A stretch of 64,000 nucleotides of DNA, taken from NCBI RefSeq assembly GCF_020921035.1, contig NC_063152.1, positions 1,928,001-1,992,000 of the forward strand. Reading direction: 5' to 3'. Numbering within the stretch: position 1 is the first letter of the stretch; the number at the start of each line of letters is the position of its first letter. This DNA is from Rhodamnia argentea. Its lineage: Eukaryota; Streptophyta; Magnoliopsida; Myrtales; Myrtaceae. The notes beneath the pieces were generated by a model. It saw only the letters and a program-made list of their open reading frames with translations, made no database searches and had not been told where the DNA came from. This document shows, one piece after another, positions 1-12,198 of the stretch. The position numbers and the translations under genes are program-made.

Positions 1-799
1 TGTAAAATACTTCACAAAATCCTTCTTAATCAGATTATCACATGATATCATACCACTTTTATTCATAAATTTCTTCTAGCAACATGAGATAATCTATTAC
101 GACCCAAGGAAGATGACTCAAACATATAAATGGAAAAAAAAAAGTTTCATTCTTACTTATCTGTCAAGATTGCAAGTACTTGATACAGCTAATGTCTCCA
201 TCTCCAATATAATAACACCTTCATGTTGTTGGGAAAGTTTGATTAATGATGAACATATGAGCAATAATTTATAGTTTTTGAATGCTTTGATGACCGATGA
301 CGGTCACCGTCCCGAGGTATTATTGTCCTTACAATTGTTGCTTCTTGTTTAAAACAAATATACCTCTAGGACATACACTAAAACTACAGAGAAACGAGTT
401 CAATAATTACTCAATTTCCCTCTCAAAATTTCACCTTGAATGTGTTGTTAAACTTGTGTTAGAAAAGAGAGGAAGATGTTGTGAAAAGGAGAGAGTATAA
501 AGAAGAGAAAGTTGTTATTGTTTTGAACAATGTGTGATTTGATCCTATTTATAAACAATCAGACAGCAAATTTCTTGGGAATAGATACCTTATCGAAATC
601 ATCACAACTTTTTATGAACAACCATCACTTCTTTTCATGTCCAATCCAATCTCCTCTTAATTATTTATAGATAACAAACTATTTTAACAAAAAAGAATCG
701 CCAAAATGCAATGTTTAAGAGGACATGAAGAGAGATTGAAAGTTTTGGCTTTGCAACCAAGTAAAAAATGACTTGAGATTCATACGACGAGTTTATCTC

Positions 800-862
<63 letters not shown>

Positions 863-1583
863 TTTTGAACTAATTGAAGAAGTGCATGGTAGATTAACTC
901 ATGCCAACTCGGTGCATAAGAAAACTACATCAATTGTTATAAGTTACCCATATGATGGCCAAAAAATCAAATGATTTTGCATAATTTTGAAATGGTTAGA
1001 TAAAATTACACATAAAATACCTACACCTTCATCGCGGAATAAGCGACTTATGTGTGTTTGGAGTTGGTTTTTACAACTGAACCGTTCTGCATGTCGATCA
1101 TCTAAAGGCGAAGTGGTAAAGTATGTCTCACACCGGCAATAGACCTAGTAAAATTCCATGTAGTGTATGGGCCACGAGTACAACTTTCTTATGAGAGACC
1201 AACACATGAGTGTAGTTAGCTAAGTTGTGGTTATAAAAGTAGTCAAGCCTCTTATCTTAGTCGTGATATTATTTCGGCTCTTGTGATTAGGAAATCGATA
1301 CTGCACAAAAGTCAGCGGCTTCCTCCATAAAATAATGAAAGTCAACGTCTGTTTTGCATCAAGGTTGTTGTGGACACACATAGATAAATCTTCAACACAA
1401 AAATTGCAGGCATGAATGATTGCTGGACATGGCAATCACTACCTTAAGCCAAAGGGTCAACAAGAGTTAGATTCTCTGCGGACATGTCGCTCACGTTCTT
1501 CTTAATCCACTCCTTTAAAGCGATCTCTCCAATCTGCGGAGTCATCTTCATCACCATCACAAGAAAACTACGAAATTATTGAG
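1..1583. other. Intergenic, upstream of first gene
   Basis: I recognise no gene here. The stretch is AT-rich with scattered stop codons and holds one long TA microsatellite. Bases from about 1450 to 1583 become less AT-rich and lie directly before the start codon of the first gene, so they probably include its promoter and 5' leader. I did not find a convincing TATA box. Confidence 0.5.
802..860. repeat. (TA)n microsatellite
   Basis: An uninterrupted run of about 29 TA dinucleotides in intergenic DNA. Such runs are prone to length polymorphism and can extrude cruciforms. Confidence 0.95.
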
Positions 1584-2714
1584 ATGGATCCCTTCGACGC
1601 CGGCAATCATGGCAACCTCGAGCTGGCTGGGAAAGAGAGAGACAGCCCACGCCACGAAAAGCAAATCGCTGTCGACCCGATTTCCCTACAGCGAGAGCTG
1701 GCCTTCTTCGGGTCGAAACCTTTGCCAGCCATCAAGACGGGCGGTTGGCACGGCCTTCTACCCCCGCTCTCGCCTGCCAAGAGCAAGTTCCTAAGCTACA
1801 GCCTCCCGAACTCAACCACATCGTCGCCACGCTTCCCTTCCGTTAGCAATCTGCTGAAGAGGAACAAGAAGTGGATGCGGCATGAAAGCCGGGCGCATAC
1901 TCCTCCTCAGCTGGATTTCGACCATCTCGTGACGCTCAGCCCGTACCTCGCGATGCAACAAGAGATGAGGAGCTTCAGGAGGAGTAAGTCGTGCGGCGAA
2001 GGAAGAGCGATCCCGCCCTCCGTAGACTTTGATCTTCTGGCAACCAAAGCTAAAGCTGCTGGCACTGCCACTAGCCCTAGCGACAGTAGCTGTACCAGTG
2101 ATAGTAGCGAGAGCGAATGTCGCCAAGAAGTGAACCTGAAGAAGAACAACTTCCCCGGAACGGCGAGCGACGAAGACGGGGACGGTAAGAGGGAGAAGGA
2201 AAGCCGGCAGGAGGAGTTCAAATGCGGGGCGCTGTGCTTGTTCCTTCCAGGGTTTGGCAAGGCCAAGCCTATCAAATCGAAGAAGGGTTCATCCCAAGCA
2301 GCGGAGAACAGCTTCGTGATCTCCAGGACTGTCTCATTGGAGAAATTCGAATGTGGATCGTGGGCTTCCCCTGCCATCGACGCGAACGAAATCATCATCC
2401 ATGGAGGCGGAGCTGGAGCTGGAATCGGAAACTCCGCCAACCACCTCTACTTTGATCTGCCGCTCGAGATGATCCGGAGCAGCACGAACGACACGCATTC
2501 TCCCGTGACCGCGGCCTTCATCTTCGAAAAGGAGAGGAAAGGCGTCCTGAAGAAGAACGGCTCGGCGAGGAAGTCGCATGAGTCCTCCCGGCACGTCCGC
2601 TTCTCCACGTCTTCGCCAGGTTCGCACCCGGCCTCGCCGACCTCTTGCATCACGCCCCGCCTGCGCAAGGCGAGGGAGGACTTCAACGCCTTCCTAGAAG
2701 CACAGAGCGCTTGA
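1584..2714 (+). CDS. Uncharacterised plant-specific protein, 376 aa, single exon
   Basis: A single uninterrupted frame of 376 codons from ATG to TGA, with clearly higher GC than its surroundings. I do not recognise a catalytic domain. The sequence is rich in Ser, Lys and charged residues. The block with most family character is around residues 210-225 (CGALCLFLPGFGKAKP), followed by a basic stretch. A second block near 300-325 contains PLEMIR and ends in a KKGVLKK-like basic patch, and the C-terminus has SPxSPxxCITPRLRKAREDFNAFLEA. Short proline-directed serine motifs (SPAK, SPGS, SPTS) suggest phosphorylation. This layout resembles uncharacterised plant proteins of the Arabidopsis At1g16500/At1g79160 kind; that name is from memory and is a guess. 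No signal peptide or membrane segment is visible, so a soluble cytosolic or nuclear protein is most likely. Confidence 0.75.
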   Translation: MDPFDAGNHGNLELAGKERDSPRHEKQIAVDPISLQRELAFFGSKPLPAIKTGGWHGLLPPLSPAKSKFLSYSLPNSTTSSPRFPSVSNLLKRNKKWMRHESRAHTPPQLDFDHLVTLSPYLAMQQEMRSFRRSKSCGEGRAIPPSVDFDLLATKAKAAGTATSPSDSSCTSDSSESECRQEVNLKKNNFPGTASDEDGDGKREKESRQEEFKCGALCLFLPGFGKAKPIKSKKGSSQAAENSFVISRTVSLEKFECGSWASPAIDANEIIIHGGGAGAGIGNSANHLYFDLPLEMIRSSTNDTHSPVTAAFIFEKERKGVLKKNGSARKSHESSRHVRFSTSSPGSHPASPTSCITPRLRKAREDFNAFLEAQSA

Positions 2715-3000
2715 AAATTTATCATCAGTTCCTCCAGTTGAACGACAAAGGAGAGACCTTCTGGCTCTAAAGCAGATCCCATCAAACGGACGCATGAATT
2801 GGAAGCATCTCCTTGATTTTGGGTGTGTTGGGCCGACGTGTACATTGGGCCCTCTTTTTGGGCCCAGAAAGCTTTTGTTATGCAACTCCAACATTGCATC
2901 TTTAGGCCCAAAGCCCATGCTGGCCTGTCAATCCTTTCGTTACGAATACGAGACGAAAGAGCGATTCGATTGGAAGGGTTTCGGAGCGGTGGACTGGAGT

Positions 3001-3182
3001 GGCTCCGTTTGTTTTGCGAAAAATAAACTATTTGCAAAATATTTTTTATCGGTATCGCTTAAAAAAATAAATGAATAAAAAATATTTTTACCGTCAACGA
3101 CGATATTTAGACATGAATTCTTGACAATGATGAAACCTTTTAATTTCAAAAATTAATTATATTTCGCGAAATAAACGTAGCC
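3001..3182. mobile_element. Short inverted-repeat (MITE-like) element, about 182 bp
   Basis: The ends are imperfect inverted copies: GGCTCCGTTTGTTTTGCG at the left and CGCGAAATAAACGTAGCC at the right. The interior is AT-rich and non-coding. I could not define a target-site duplication, so the superfamily is left open; the termini look hAT-like. Confidence 0.45.
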
Positions 3183-4782
3183 GACAATTATTAAGTGGAC
3201 TTATTATTTTTTTTTTAGTATTGAACCAAACACGGTTGTGGAAGTAGTGTTATGCCCCATCAATCCGGAAAAAAAAAAAAACAAAGAAACTACTCGAATC
3301 CCTAATCCGACCCGAGATAGTTTTTTCACATAGGGTCGCCCGGCTCGCTCAATCAACATGATCCGTTTGATTTGAAGTCGAGGAGGGCGCATTTCTAGTT
3401 CCGGTCCTCTTAATTTCAGGGATTCCCAATTCCCTACCCTGAACTTGTTGAATTTGCAACCTGACCCCTCAACCCTCATTTTTTTTTTTTTTTTTTTTGC
3501 TTTTGGGTACCGAATTAGACGATTTGGTTTTGCTTTCTCTTCCTATACAAATCAAACGAGTCACGTGGTTTGGACCGTGGACTCTGGCTGTGGGAACAGA
3601 GCGGCACTCCCCGTTGATTAGGATGTGACCAAAGCGTGTCCTCTTTGCGTGCGAGAGCTGGACATGTTAATTCTCAGCTCGCGCCCCACGTCATGGATCC
3701 CCATTATTTTAGGATAAATATTTTTCAAATTATTCATGTTTCGTGAAACAAAATAGAATAATTTGATAAAAAAGAAGAAGAAGAAGAACAAAACGAAATA
3801 ATTGAAGCGGCTCTTTCTCTATGCAAGTAAGGGAGCGAAGAGCTCAAAACATTGAATCTCGATGATGGAAAAGCCAAAAGAGACGACGAATACGAAATAT
3901 TCACCACCCCTCCTGAACTTCAAATGTGAAATCGTTCCCGGGTCTTGTACATACCGCCCCTTCACACTATGAGAGAGTTTTTTCTGCCTTCCTCTGCAAT
4001 TCTCATTGGAAACCTAACTGTGGATAGGATTTTATATTACCCTTCAATTCGAATTAGCAAAAGCAATGTCTCATTGTTGGAGCGTGGTTAACGACCGGAA
4101 AATACATGGGTCTCGTTCCACGTTGAGCGGGCGGGCGGGAGTTCTAGGAGAGCCATCCCGGCGAGGGTCTCAAGGGGGTGGTGCCCCCTTAGATACCAGA
4201 GATATTTTATAGTTTAAATTCATATTTTTTCATTAGTAGTTTGGATTTGGACTCATGAATATGTATCGCTATATATACTCTTTTTCGCTTGTAATTGAGT
4301 GATGCAACGAGAAATGCAATGTGTTAATTATAGTGGAATTAACTGCTGGACATAGCCTTAATTTTAGCATAAATCAAAATAAAATTTCGTGTTTCGATTT
4401 CTTATTCTCGCTTTACGTTTTACTTCGATTTGATCGTGCATCGAATCTTGACACTTCTTCCATATGGAAAGAGTGCCTCGGGTCGACTTTTTTCCGTTGA
4501 ATCCCAAAGAAAGAAGAAAATGTCGTGAGGTAAGGAAGGTTCTCTCCGGAGGATGAGAACCAATTATGTAGCAATTGAAAAGAAAAAATCAAAAGCGGAG
4601 GCGCTCCTAATTTTCACATTTGGAAGACCAGGCTGGTCTTTTGGAATTTTAGACGCTCATTATTCTAATCCATTCCCAACGGCGGTCGGCCAGCTCAACA
4701 CGTCAAAACGTAGGAGCAAACCCGCCGACAAAAAGAGCTCCCAAATTGCCCTGATCGTTCTCAGTTTTGAATATCTATGTTT

Positions 4783-5370
4783 GGGTTAATATCACGAAAA
4801 ATTTCAAATGGATACATATGTGACAAATTTATCTTAAATTATTTATATATTTACAAAAAAAACTCCAAACTAATATGGATATGCCAAATATGATCCTAAA
4901 TTATTTTTTTTACCACAAAAAATCTCAAACTGCAAATTCAAGTCCAATTTAATTTTTTGACCACAAAAAATCACAAACCGATACATTTATCACAAATTTA
5001 CCATCCATTATTTTTTCATTAAATATTATCATCAAATTCTTGATTTGAATGATACGTGACAATTGACAGGTATACCAATTTGGGATTTTTATCCTCAGTT
5101 TATCATAAGTATATTAATTTGAAATTTTTCGGAACATTCACCCAACTTATCAAAAACTAACGAAAGGTAAATTTATCATAAATGTATCAATTTAAATTTT
5201 TTTTATGACAAAAACGCTAATTTGATATAAATTTATCATGATCAAAAAATTTAATTTACGATAAATTTATCACATATATATCAATTTAAAATTTTATTGT
5301 GCAAGAAAAAAATAACTTAAAATAAATTTAACATATATGCACTAGTTCTGAATTTTCCGTGATGTAAACC
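4783..5370. mobile_element. MULE-like non-autonomous inverted-repeat element
   Basis: The left end (GGGTTAATATCACGAAAAAT) and the reverse complement of the right end (GGTTTACATCACGGAAAATT) match imperfectly. The similarity continues inwards for more than 60 bp, with repeated 'TATGTGACAAATTTATC'-like phrases. The interior is AT-rich and non-coding. It belongs to the same family as the element at 38545-39002, where a 9-bp duplication is visible. Confidence 0.6.
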
Positions 5371-6165
5371 GTTGATGTTATACACGGACGAAGAGAAAAA
5401 CAGAAAGGGATGGCCAATTTCTTCCAACGCCATCACATGGGATTCCGATCATGATTACAGATCCGAAAGGGACGTCTCGCCAACCTCACCCTCCACTTTC
5501 TTCCTTTCCTTTTGAGGCGTGGGTGGGGTTGATGTCAAACAAGAGCCGCCCTACATCCGTTCATCCCCAGATGCCACCACCCCTCCACCGCAAAACACCG
5601 TCCCAAGACGGTGGTCCCGTCCGGTGAGCTCCAAAACGGTCGTAAGAAGCACACGGGGTCCCCTTAAGAAAATGCCCCCGGCCTCGGGCTCGTCAAAGAT
5701 GCCCGGAAAAACAAAAAGGGTTTAAAGAAAGACAGAGGGAGAGAAGGTGAGGTGGAAAGCAGCAGCGCCAGCGGGAGGGAGCCACCTTGGTCCGGTCAAT
5801 CATGCCTGCCAGCCGCCGTGGTCCCGCCGGACCGGCAGGCCAATCAACAGCCCACAACCGTCCATCCAATCTCAAAAGAATGGGACTCTTCTCTTTACTT
5901 TATATATATAAAGTAGTATTGTAATATGCAAAAGAATCTCTCTAATCTAATCTACTCTCTCTTTAAGGGAGGGTTAAACCCAGAAAGAAAAAGGGAAGAA
6001 AGAATTAAGGAAAGTAAACATGAATCATGAGCCCCACCCGCCCCAACCCCTGTATAAAGATTCTCTACCCACCACCGCACAGACACTATAATACAAAAGG
6101 CACAAAGGGGGTAAAGAAAGACAGCAACCAAAATGATTGTTAATAATCACAACAGGGGGGAGCTG

Positions 6166-8778
6166 TCATTGCCGGGTCCTCTGCAGCCGGTCGCCGATCG
6201 TTTTGAGCTCGAATCTCTTCACGGCGCCCGCGGCGTCCCTCAGCGTGGTGTCCAGCACGTAGGGGACCTTGTCGAAGGTGAGGTCCGTGGAGTTCACCAG
6301 GTTCCGGCAGGGCTCGCGGCGCTCCGCGATGGTGCCGTGGTAGTGAAAGTACTTGATCCGGTGCTCAGTCTTGTGGTTGGTCCTGCCCCTGAGGTTCTGG
6401 GACATGTGCACCCCGGTCGCGTACACGCTGCGCGGCTGCACCGCGTACTTCCGGTCCCTCCGGATCCCCCTCTTCACGTCCCTGTACACCAGCTTCTCGA
6501 ACCCCCATTTCCTGCTCACCATCATCACAGGGCAAAACCCAATATTAACAGTCCGGTCTCAGCTCTGTTTCAAGGCATTGTTTTGTGCGCAGGACAAACC
6601 ACATTGGCTGTCCAATGTCCAACATTAACCCCAATCATTCAGCAAAAAAGACACACAAATACAGGTGTTCTAATTCATTAATTAAAGCTAAAGTGAACAA
6701 ATGACTAATGTAATTAGGCTTTCGTCCTCGTCCACTTCTGATTCCTACTTAGTAATGAGCACTGTGGAGGAAAAACAGAGTTGTCAACCGAGATGCGATT
6801 TACCCACCAACACCATCACCTAACAGAGCCGGAGATTGCGTCGACAGTCACCTCCCGTGGTCTCTTTTCGACGCAAATATTAAAGGACAGTATCATGAAC
6901 AAGCGGACGAATGCGATGTACTAATTTACAAATGCATAATGTCCCAATCGACCCAATAAGAAACATTAACTTGCGAACAAAGCTCGAAAACACCCACTCA
7001 CTTCCAGTTGCCCCAACACGATGAAGAGAAGACAAGAATCTAAAACTCCAAACGCATATGTCACATAACATCTTCCATGTAACCACAAAACTGCACCTAT
7101 CACTCAACCACCCCGACCCCTAAAGCGCGTTTGATTCATCATTGTTTAATCGACGCATTCGCGAGGATCGAGCCCATCTTGAATCGGACACATGACTTTT
7201 CGCTTTTCCTCAGACTAGCTACACGGCAATGCCCTTCATGAATTCTCCGTGATATTGTTGAATTCTTGGTTCAATTCAATCCACATTTACAATCGGCCCT
7301 GGAATAAACCCAGTTTAGCTTGATCCCTCCAATCTAATCTAAGCTTTTGCCCAGATGGGGAAATCCTTCCCATCTCTCTGTTTAGAATTAAGGGGCGGTT
7401 GTGTTTCGGCTGAACGTGAATGTCTCACTCTTGAAAATTTGTATGCACCACTTGCAGACATTTTCAATATGATGAAGGAACTCGATTAACCAATTTCATG
7501 CGCAGACATATGAACATAGAAAAGCCTAAACAAGGGGGCACGCATAAAAAAAAGAAGTACCTGTAAGTCCTGCCGGCGCCGGCCTCATCGACGAAACAGA
7601 GCTTGTTGCTCATCGGCATCTGCTCGATGGTGAACTGCGTGTAGCCGGACAGAGAATCGAGCACCGACCTGAGCGTGTTCTTGGGCGGCACGTAGATGAA
7701 CTCGTCCACGTCGAAGAAGAACATCCACTTGGTCGCGAACTTGTACCTGTGCAGGCAGTCATTCACCACCATGAACTGGTTGTGGTAGTACCCGTCGAAC
7801 CTCTCCTGGTCCCTGACGTCCTGCAATGTCACGTACCCGAGCTCCATCCACGGCCGCAACACCGCGAGGACCTCCTCCTGTATCCCGCCGGCGTCGTGGA
7901 TCACGAAATGCGACTTGCCACCGAAGAGCCTCACGTGGTAGGCCATCCACTCCCTCACTCGCTGAGGACTCAGATTCCCGTACAGCGGCGACCCGCAGTA
8001 GAGGAAATCGTACTTGGGCTGTGAGCTGAAGATGGACAGGTCCAAGCTCCCGGGAGGCTCGGCAAGGACTTCGATGGTGTCGGTGAAGTTGAAGTTGTGG
8101 TCGCTGCCGCCGGAGGTGGAGGCGAGGAGGAGCAGCTTGCCGCCGGAGTTGTCGGGGTTGACGACGGGGTCGGGGAAGGTGCAGTTGACGACGACGACGG
8201 TGTAAACGCGGCCGTAGCCCCAGTCGGGGAGGATCTTGTAAGCAACGGCGGTGGAGACGGCGGTGGAGTTGGAGTTGGGGTGGGGGACCCAACGGCATTG
8301 GTAAGAAGGCTTGGCGTAGACGTGGAGGGGCTTGGAAGCGAGGCCGACGACGGCGAAGGTGTTCAGGCCGCCTCGGTAGGAGCCCATGGTGATGAAGTTG
8401 TAGGCGGCAGAGCCGTAGGGGTTGAAGGCCCGCTTGACGACGCCGCCCTCGAGGACCCGCTCTCGATCCGCATCGGGGGGTGGCGGGGGCTGAGAGAGAG
8501 GCTGAGGAGCAGCGGCCGGGGGGGGAGGAGGAGGGGAGGGACGGAGTGGGGGGAGGGACGGAGATGGGAGGGGAGATGCGGGAGATGCAGAGGCGGAGAT
8601 CGGAGGAGGAGAGGGAGAAGCGAGGGGGGAGGAACTGGAGGAGGGTGGCGATGGAGCAGAGGACCAAGAGGGCGGTGAGGAGGATCTTGAGCTCGGTGGC
8701 GCAGTTCCAGACGACACCGACGAACATCTTCCTATCAGCACCGGCTCCTCTCTCCCCCTTGTCTCCGTCCTTCCCCAT
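6166..8778 (-). CDS. Pectic beta-1,4-galactan synthase (GALS), GT92 family; exon 1 carries a frameshift
   Basis: Golgi type II glycosyltransferase that extends beta-1,4-galactan side chains of rhamnogalacturonan I. Exon 1 is 8778-7561 and exon 2 is 6511-6166, joined by a 1049-bp GT-AG intron that splits an Arg codon (TY-R-KWGFEKL). A short cytoplasmic N-terminus is followed by a membrane anchor at about residues 30-50 (KILLTALLVLCSIATLL) and a Pro/Ser-rich stem. The GT92 (DUF23) domain follows, with LYGNLSPQRVREWMAYHVR, HDAGGIQEEV, ERFDGYYHNQFMVVNDC, the DxD-type FFFDVDEFIYVP, QFTIEQMPMS, and in exon 2 KYAVQPRSVYATGVHMS and the terminal TIGDRLQRTRQ. Odd point: the anchor and the GT92 domain lie in frames offset by one base. 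A G8 run at 8518-8525 (C8 on the coding strand) is where reading it as seven bases restores a continuous 520-residue protein, close to the family length of about 500. Whether this is a sequence error or a real null allele cannot be told here. Confidence 0.9.
6512..7560 (-). other. GALS intron 1
   Basis: Single intron of the galactan synthase gene. The donor is ACAG|GTACTT and the acceptor is GAGCAG|G. The interior holds no coding sequence that I can support. Confidence 0.85.
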
Positions 8779-8935
8779 TCGGGCTTCTGTCGACGGTGCC
8801 GACGACGGCTCCGGACGGCTCTCAGCTGGTTCAAGCTCGCCGTGTGCTGGTGGTGGAGAGAGCGAGACAGCGGAGAGACGGTGGCGAGAAGAAGAAGAAG
8901 AAGAAGAAGGGGAAAATCAGAAAATAGGAAGAGAG
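8779..8935 (-). promoter_or_regulatory. GALS 5' leader with (GAA)n tract
   Basis: Directly upstream of the GALS start codon the + strand reads GAAGAAGAAGAAGAAG at about 8888-8911. It would be a CTT-rich pyrimidine tract in the transcript leader. Purine/pyrimidine microsatellites of this kind lie close to several start codons in this window. Confidence 0.4.
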
Positions 8936-10189
8936 GGAGGAAAGTTGTACGGCAAGAGTGACGAGATGGAATGCCAACTTAAATGCAAAATGCAACCCAA
9001 CTCCACTTCTCTCTCGCTTTTAATTTTCCAAAAGACGTAATGCCCACACAAACATAATTACTCAAAAACTTACTCACTTTTTTTCCGACCAAACAAAAAA
9101 AAAAAAAATCTTATTTAATTTTTAAGCATGAGTAATTTTGATTAATTACTCGACACGTTTTTGATTAAAAGAAAACTTACTGGACATGTTCTATCGATTT
9201 AAACCCAATTCAAAACACTTAAAAACTCTTTTTATTTTGCAAAATAATAAATAATTATATAAACACTTGAACGGATAAAAAAATTCTTTATCGTTTACGA
9301 AAATATTTAAATATATTTAAGTAAATGAAATATTTTTTTACTTATTAATTATTTCAAACGATATAAATAATTATATATCAAATCATTTTTATTTCTCACT
9401 AAATAACTCAAGCTAATTCGAAGAGTTATTTGTGGTGCGGAGTAGAGAGGGCCAAAGGCGGACAACCACCCCAATTGACCTAGTAGTCCAAGGCCTTACT
9501 CTACTTGGGATTCTCTTAGTCACAAGTTCAGTTCCTGCTCATCAAAAATTCAATCTTATTCCACCGACACTCTAGTTTAATGACGGAGCGGCTCTTCCTC
9601 TACCGAGCTATAGCTATGGTTCAAATAGAGTGTGTGTTAAAAACGTAAAGCGGTCTGTGTAATAATATGTGAAGATCGTTGATGTCGAGTGTCCCAATAA
9701 ATGATGCCAAGAGGAGGGCGAACTCGCTCATGAATTGATCCTATGGTATCGCCTAGAAAATTTTGTTTTCGCGGATCGTCCCTCACCGATCTTTTTTTCT
9801 CGTTAAGAGAAAAAAAAAAAAAAAAGGAAGGAAGGAAGGAAGGGGGAGGCATTATGGGGATTAGGTTTGAGAGCAGAAAACGACGCCGGACTCCTGTCTC
9901 CTGTCTCCTTGGGGACGGTGAGTGGGGAAGTGGGCCCCACCTACACACCTCCGTGGTCCCCACCGGCTTCAATCATAGCCCCCATGGACATCGCTGTCTC
10001 TCCTCGTAACACGTAGTAGCCCCGCTGGCCGCCACGTGGACGGGGCTCGCATATTATTTGATTCTTTCGCAATTATTATTATAACGGGAATGAGGAGGAC
10101 AAACGTTTGATTGTGTTACGGGGTATACGAGGGCACGTCAACGTGAATTGATCCGACCATTCCGCCACACGCTAATAATTGTCAAACGT

Positions 10190-10625
10190 TTTACATGAAA
10201 AGTTTAGGCTTAATCCCATGAAAAGAATTCAATTTTAAATGCAATCTCGATTATATTACGAATTCTTAATCCCAAACCCACATCGCGTCCAAAAATCGTC
10301 ACTGATTTTTTCTACAATAGCACCATGAAATAGCACATAGAAAAGCTAACAACTTCCGTTCCTTCAAAATCATTAGTGTTTGGATCAATGAAAACACTCA
10401 AGTCTCCGATAATTTTACTTTCGTATGGGATAACGATAGTCTTTCGGTGCTCATGATTTTTAAAAAATTAATGACGATTTTTGGATATGGAGCAGATCTA
10501 GAATTAGAGTGAAAGTTGGTGATTCTTTTAAATAAAAAAAAAATTAGTGACGGAATTGGGATTGGAGTTAAATTTGGGCTTTTTATTTTAGGAAATTAGG
10601 CGGAAAAGTTTAATTCCATGACTAG
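10190..10625. mobile_element. Inverted-repeat MITE-like element
   Basis: The left arm contains CCAAAAATCGTCACTGATTTTTT (about 10289-10311), and its imperfect inverse, AAAAAATTAATGACGATTTTTGG, lies at about 10460-10485. The outer arms (CATGAAAAGTTTAGGCTTAAT on the left, AAGTTTAATTCCATG on the right) are also inversely related. No coding content. Exact ends are uncertain. Confidence 0.5.
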
Positions 10626-11547
10626 GGTTTGATCAGATGGGACATCGATTTCAACCTTATGCACAGCACACTTCGTCGGCGGATGTTTTTTTTTTTTTTT
10701 TCTGCTCTTTTCGTGCGTCACTTGCCTTTGTGGCTGTCTCCCTCACACGGTTCGGATCAATCGGGAGTTCGATGATGTCAGGAGTCGTGTCTATTAAATG
10801 CGAAAAGGATAATTCCCAAAAATACCCCTGTGCAAAAAATGGAGGCGTTTAGCCAAAGTTGGCATTTCTGATGTACTTCAGTCCAAGTTTGAGCATTTTC
10901 GAATAACCACTTCACGGGATCGATGGATTTTTTTTTTATCCTTCCAACTTAGCCGTTGCGAAGCTATTTAAATTTTAATTTAATTATCATCCTCGCTATC
11001 CTGAGCAGATCTGACAGGTGTCCCGCGACATCGGCGGCGAGCTCGGATTGAACTACTCTTGAGGCAGATCCGACAGTAGCAACCCTTGTCTAAGATTGGG
11101 TAACCTCAGATACTGAGTCCCGAAGTTTCTCGTCTGGAGACTAACCTAATTTTTCTTTCTTTCTTTTTTTTTTTGGCAAAAACCCTTTAATTTAAAGTTG
11201 CTTTTTTCCTCATGCTTTCCCAACCGCACCGTTAGGTCCGGAGCAAACTAAGGATGGTGCCATGTTAAGAGTAGAAAGGAGAAGAGTTGTGCACGTAGGT
11301 TCCATGCTGCACATGTCCAAGGCGGGGTAGAAAAGCAGAGCACTGCATATGCAATCCAGCGGATCCTCTGCTTTCCCCTGTTTATTTGGGCGACTTGCCC
11401 ACACTCCAATTTGGCTGTCCTCCTTCGCTTTCGTTTCAATTTTCCACACTGTAACACGGGGAGGAATGTGCTGACGGTCGTTGACTATGCTCCTTCCTAG
11501 GATTCGCGAACAAGCAAGTTCATGTTCAGAAGCAATCTCCATCCGTG

Positions 11548-11550
<3 letters not shown>

Positions 11551-11632
<82 letters not shown>
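11551..11632. repeat. (AT)n microsatellite, 82 bp
   Basis: An uninterrupted run of about 41 AT dinucleotides, the longest simple repeat in the window. Confidence 0.97.
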
Positions 11633-11635
<3 letters not shown>

Positions 11636-12198
11636 GAACAACGTTTGAAAAAGAGCAGTCATCCAACACCCGTTGCTAACGTAAAAGGTACACCTCCCCC
11701 CTTCCCTGGTGTAAACTCAACTGCTTCTTCAATTATCGGGAAAACGACGTCAACGGTGCTTAAATTTTCGGTTCGATGTGCGATTATCACCTCTAAATTT
11801 TTAATTTATTCAATTTGGTTCTTTACCTATAGTAAAATGTACGGTGTCGATCCTGAATTTTTAGTTTGTTCAATGTGATTCATGAATTTCGATATAATAT
11901 TTAACGTGGTCCATGAAATTTTAAGTATTTACATATAATTTAGGAATTGCATTGAGCGTTTGCTGATAGTTTGGGAGCCACATTAAATAAATTAAAAGTT
12001 TAGGTGTTATATTACATATTAAATCAAAATTCAACTATCATTTATGCTATTGTTTGCTAAAACAAGAACGGCCTCTTGCATCAAGGATGTGAATGAAGGC
12101 TCCACTTTTGTGACAACCTCTATGTCCCGAAGAATTTCTGTCGAGACAAAAAATTGAGGGGCCAACTTATTGTTAGAGAAAAGGGTAAAAGGATACAT

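Larger units (their letters stand above)
2715..6165. other. Intergenic region between the first gene and GALS
   Basis: Apart from the small inverted-repeat elements listed separately (3001-3182 and 4783-5370), I recognise no gene. Bases 5480-5880 are relatively GC-rich but have no coherent coding frame. Bases 6050-6165 are the probable 3' untranslated and flanking region of the GALS gene on the minus strand. Homopolymer runs occur at 3269-3281 (A) and 3480-3498 (T). Confidence 0.5.

Noticed and set aside
8097-8678. Plus-strand 193-codon frame and other long frames over GALS exon 1
   Set aside because: They are antisense or off-frame readings of the GC-rich GALS exon.
11210-11662. Minus-strand open frame with a long Ile-Tyr repeat
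   Set aside because: The repeat is only the translated (AT)n microsatellite, and the rest has no family features.
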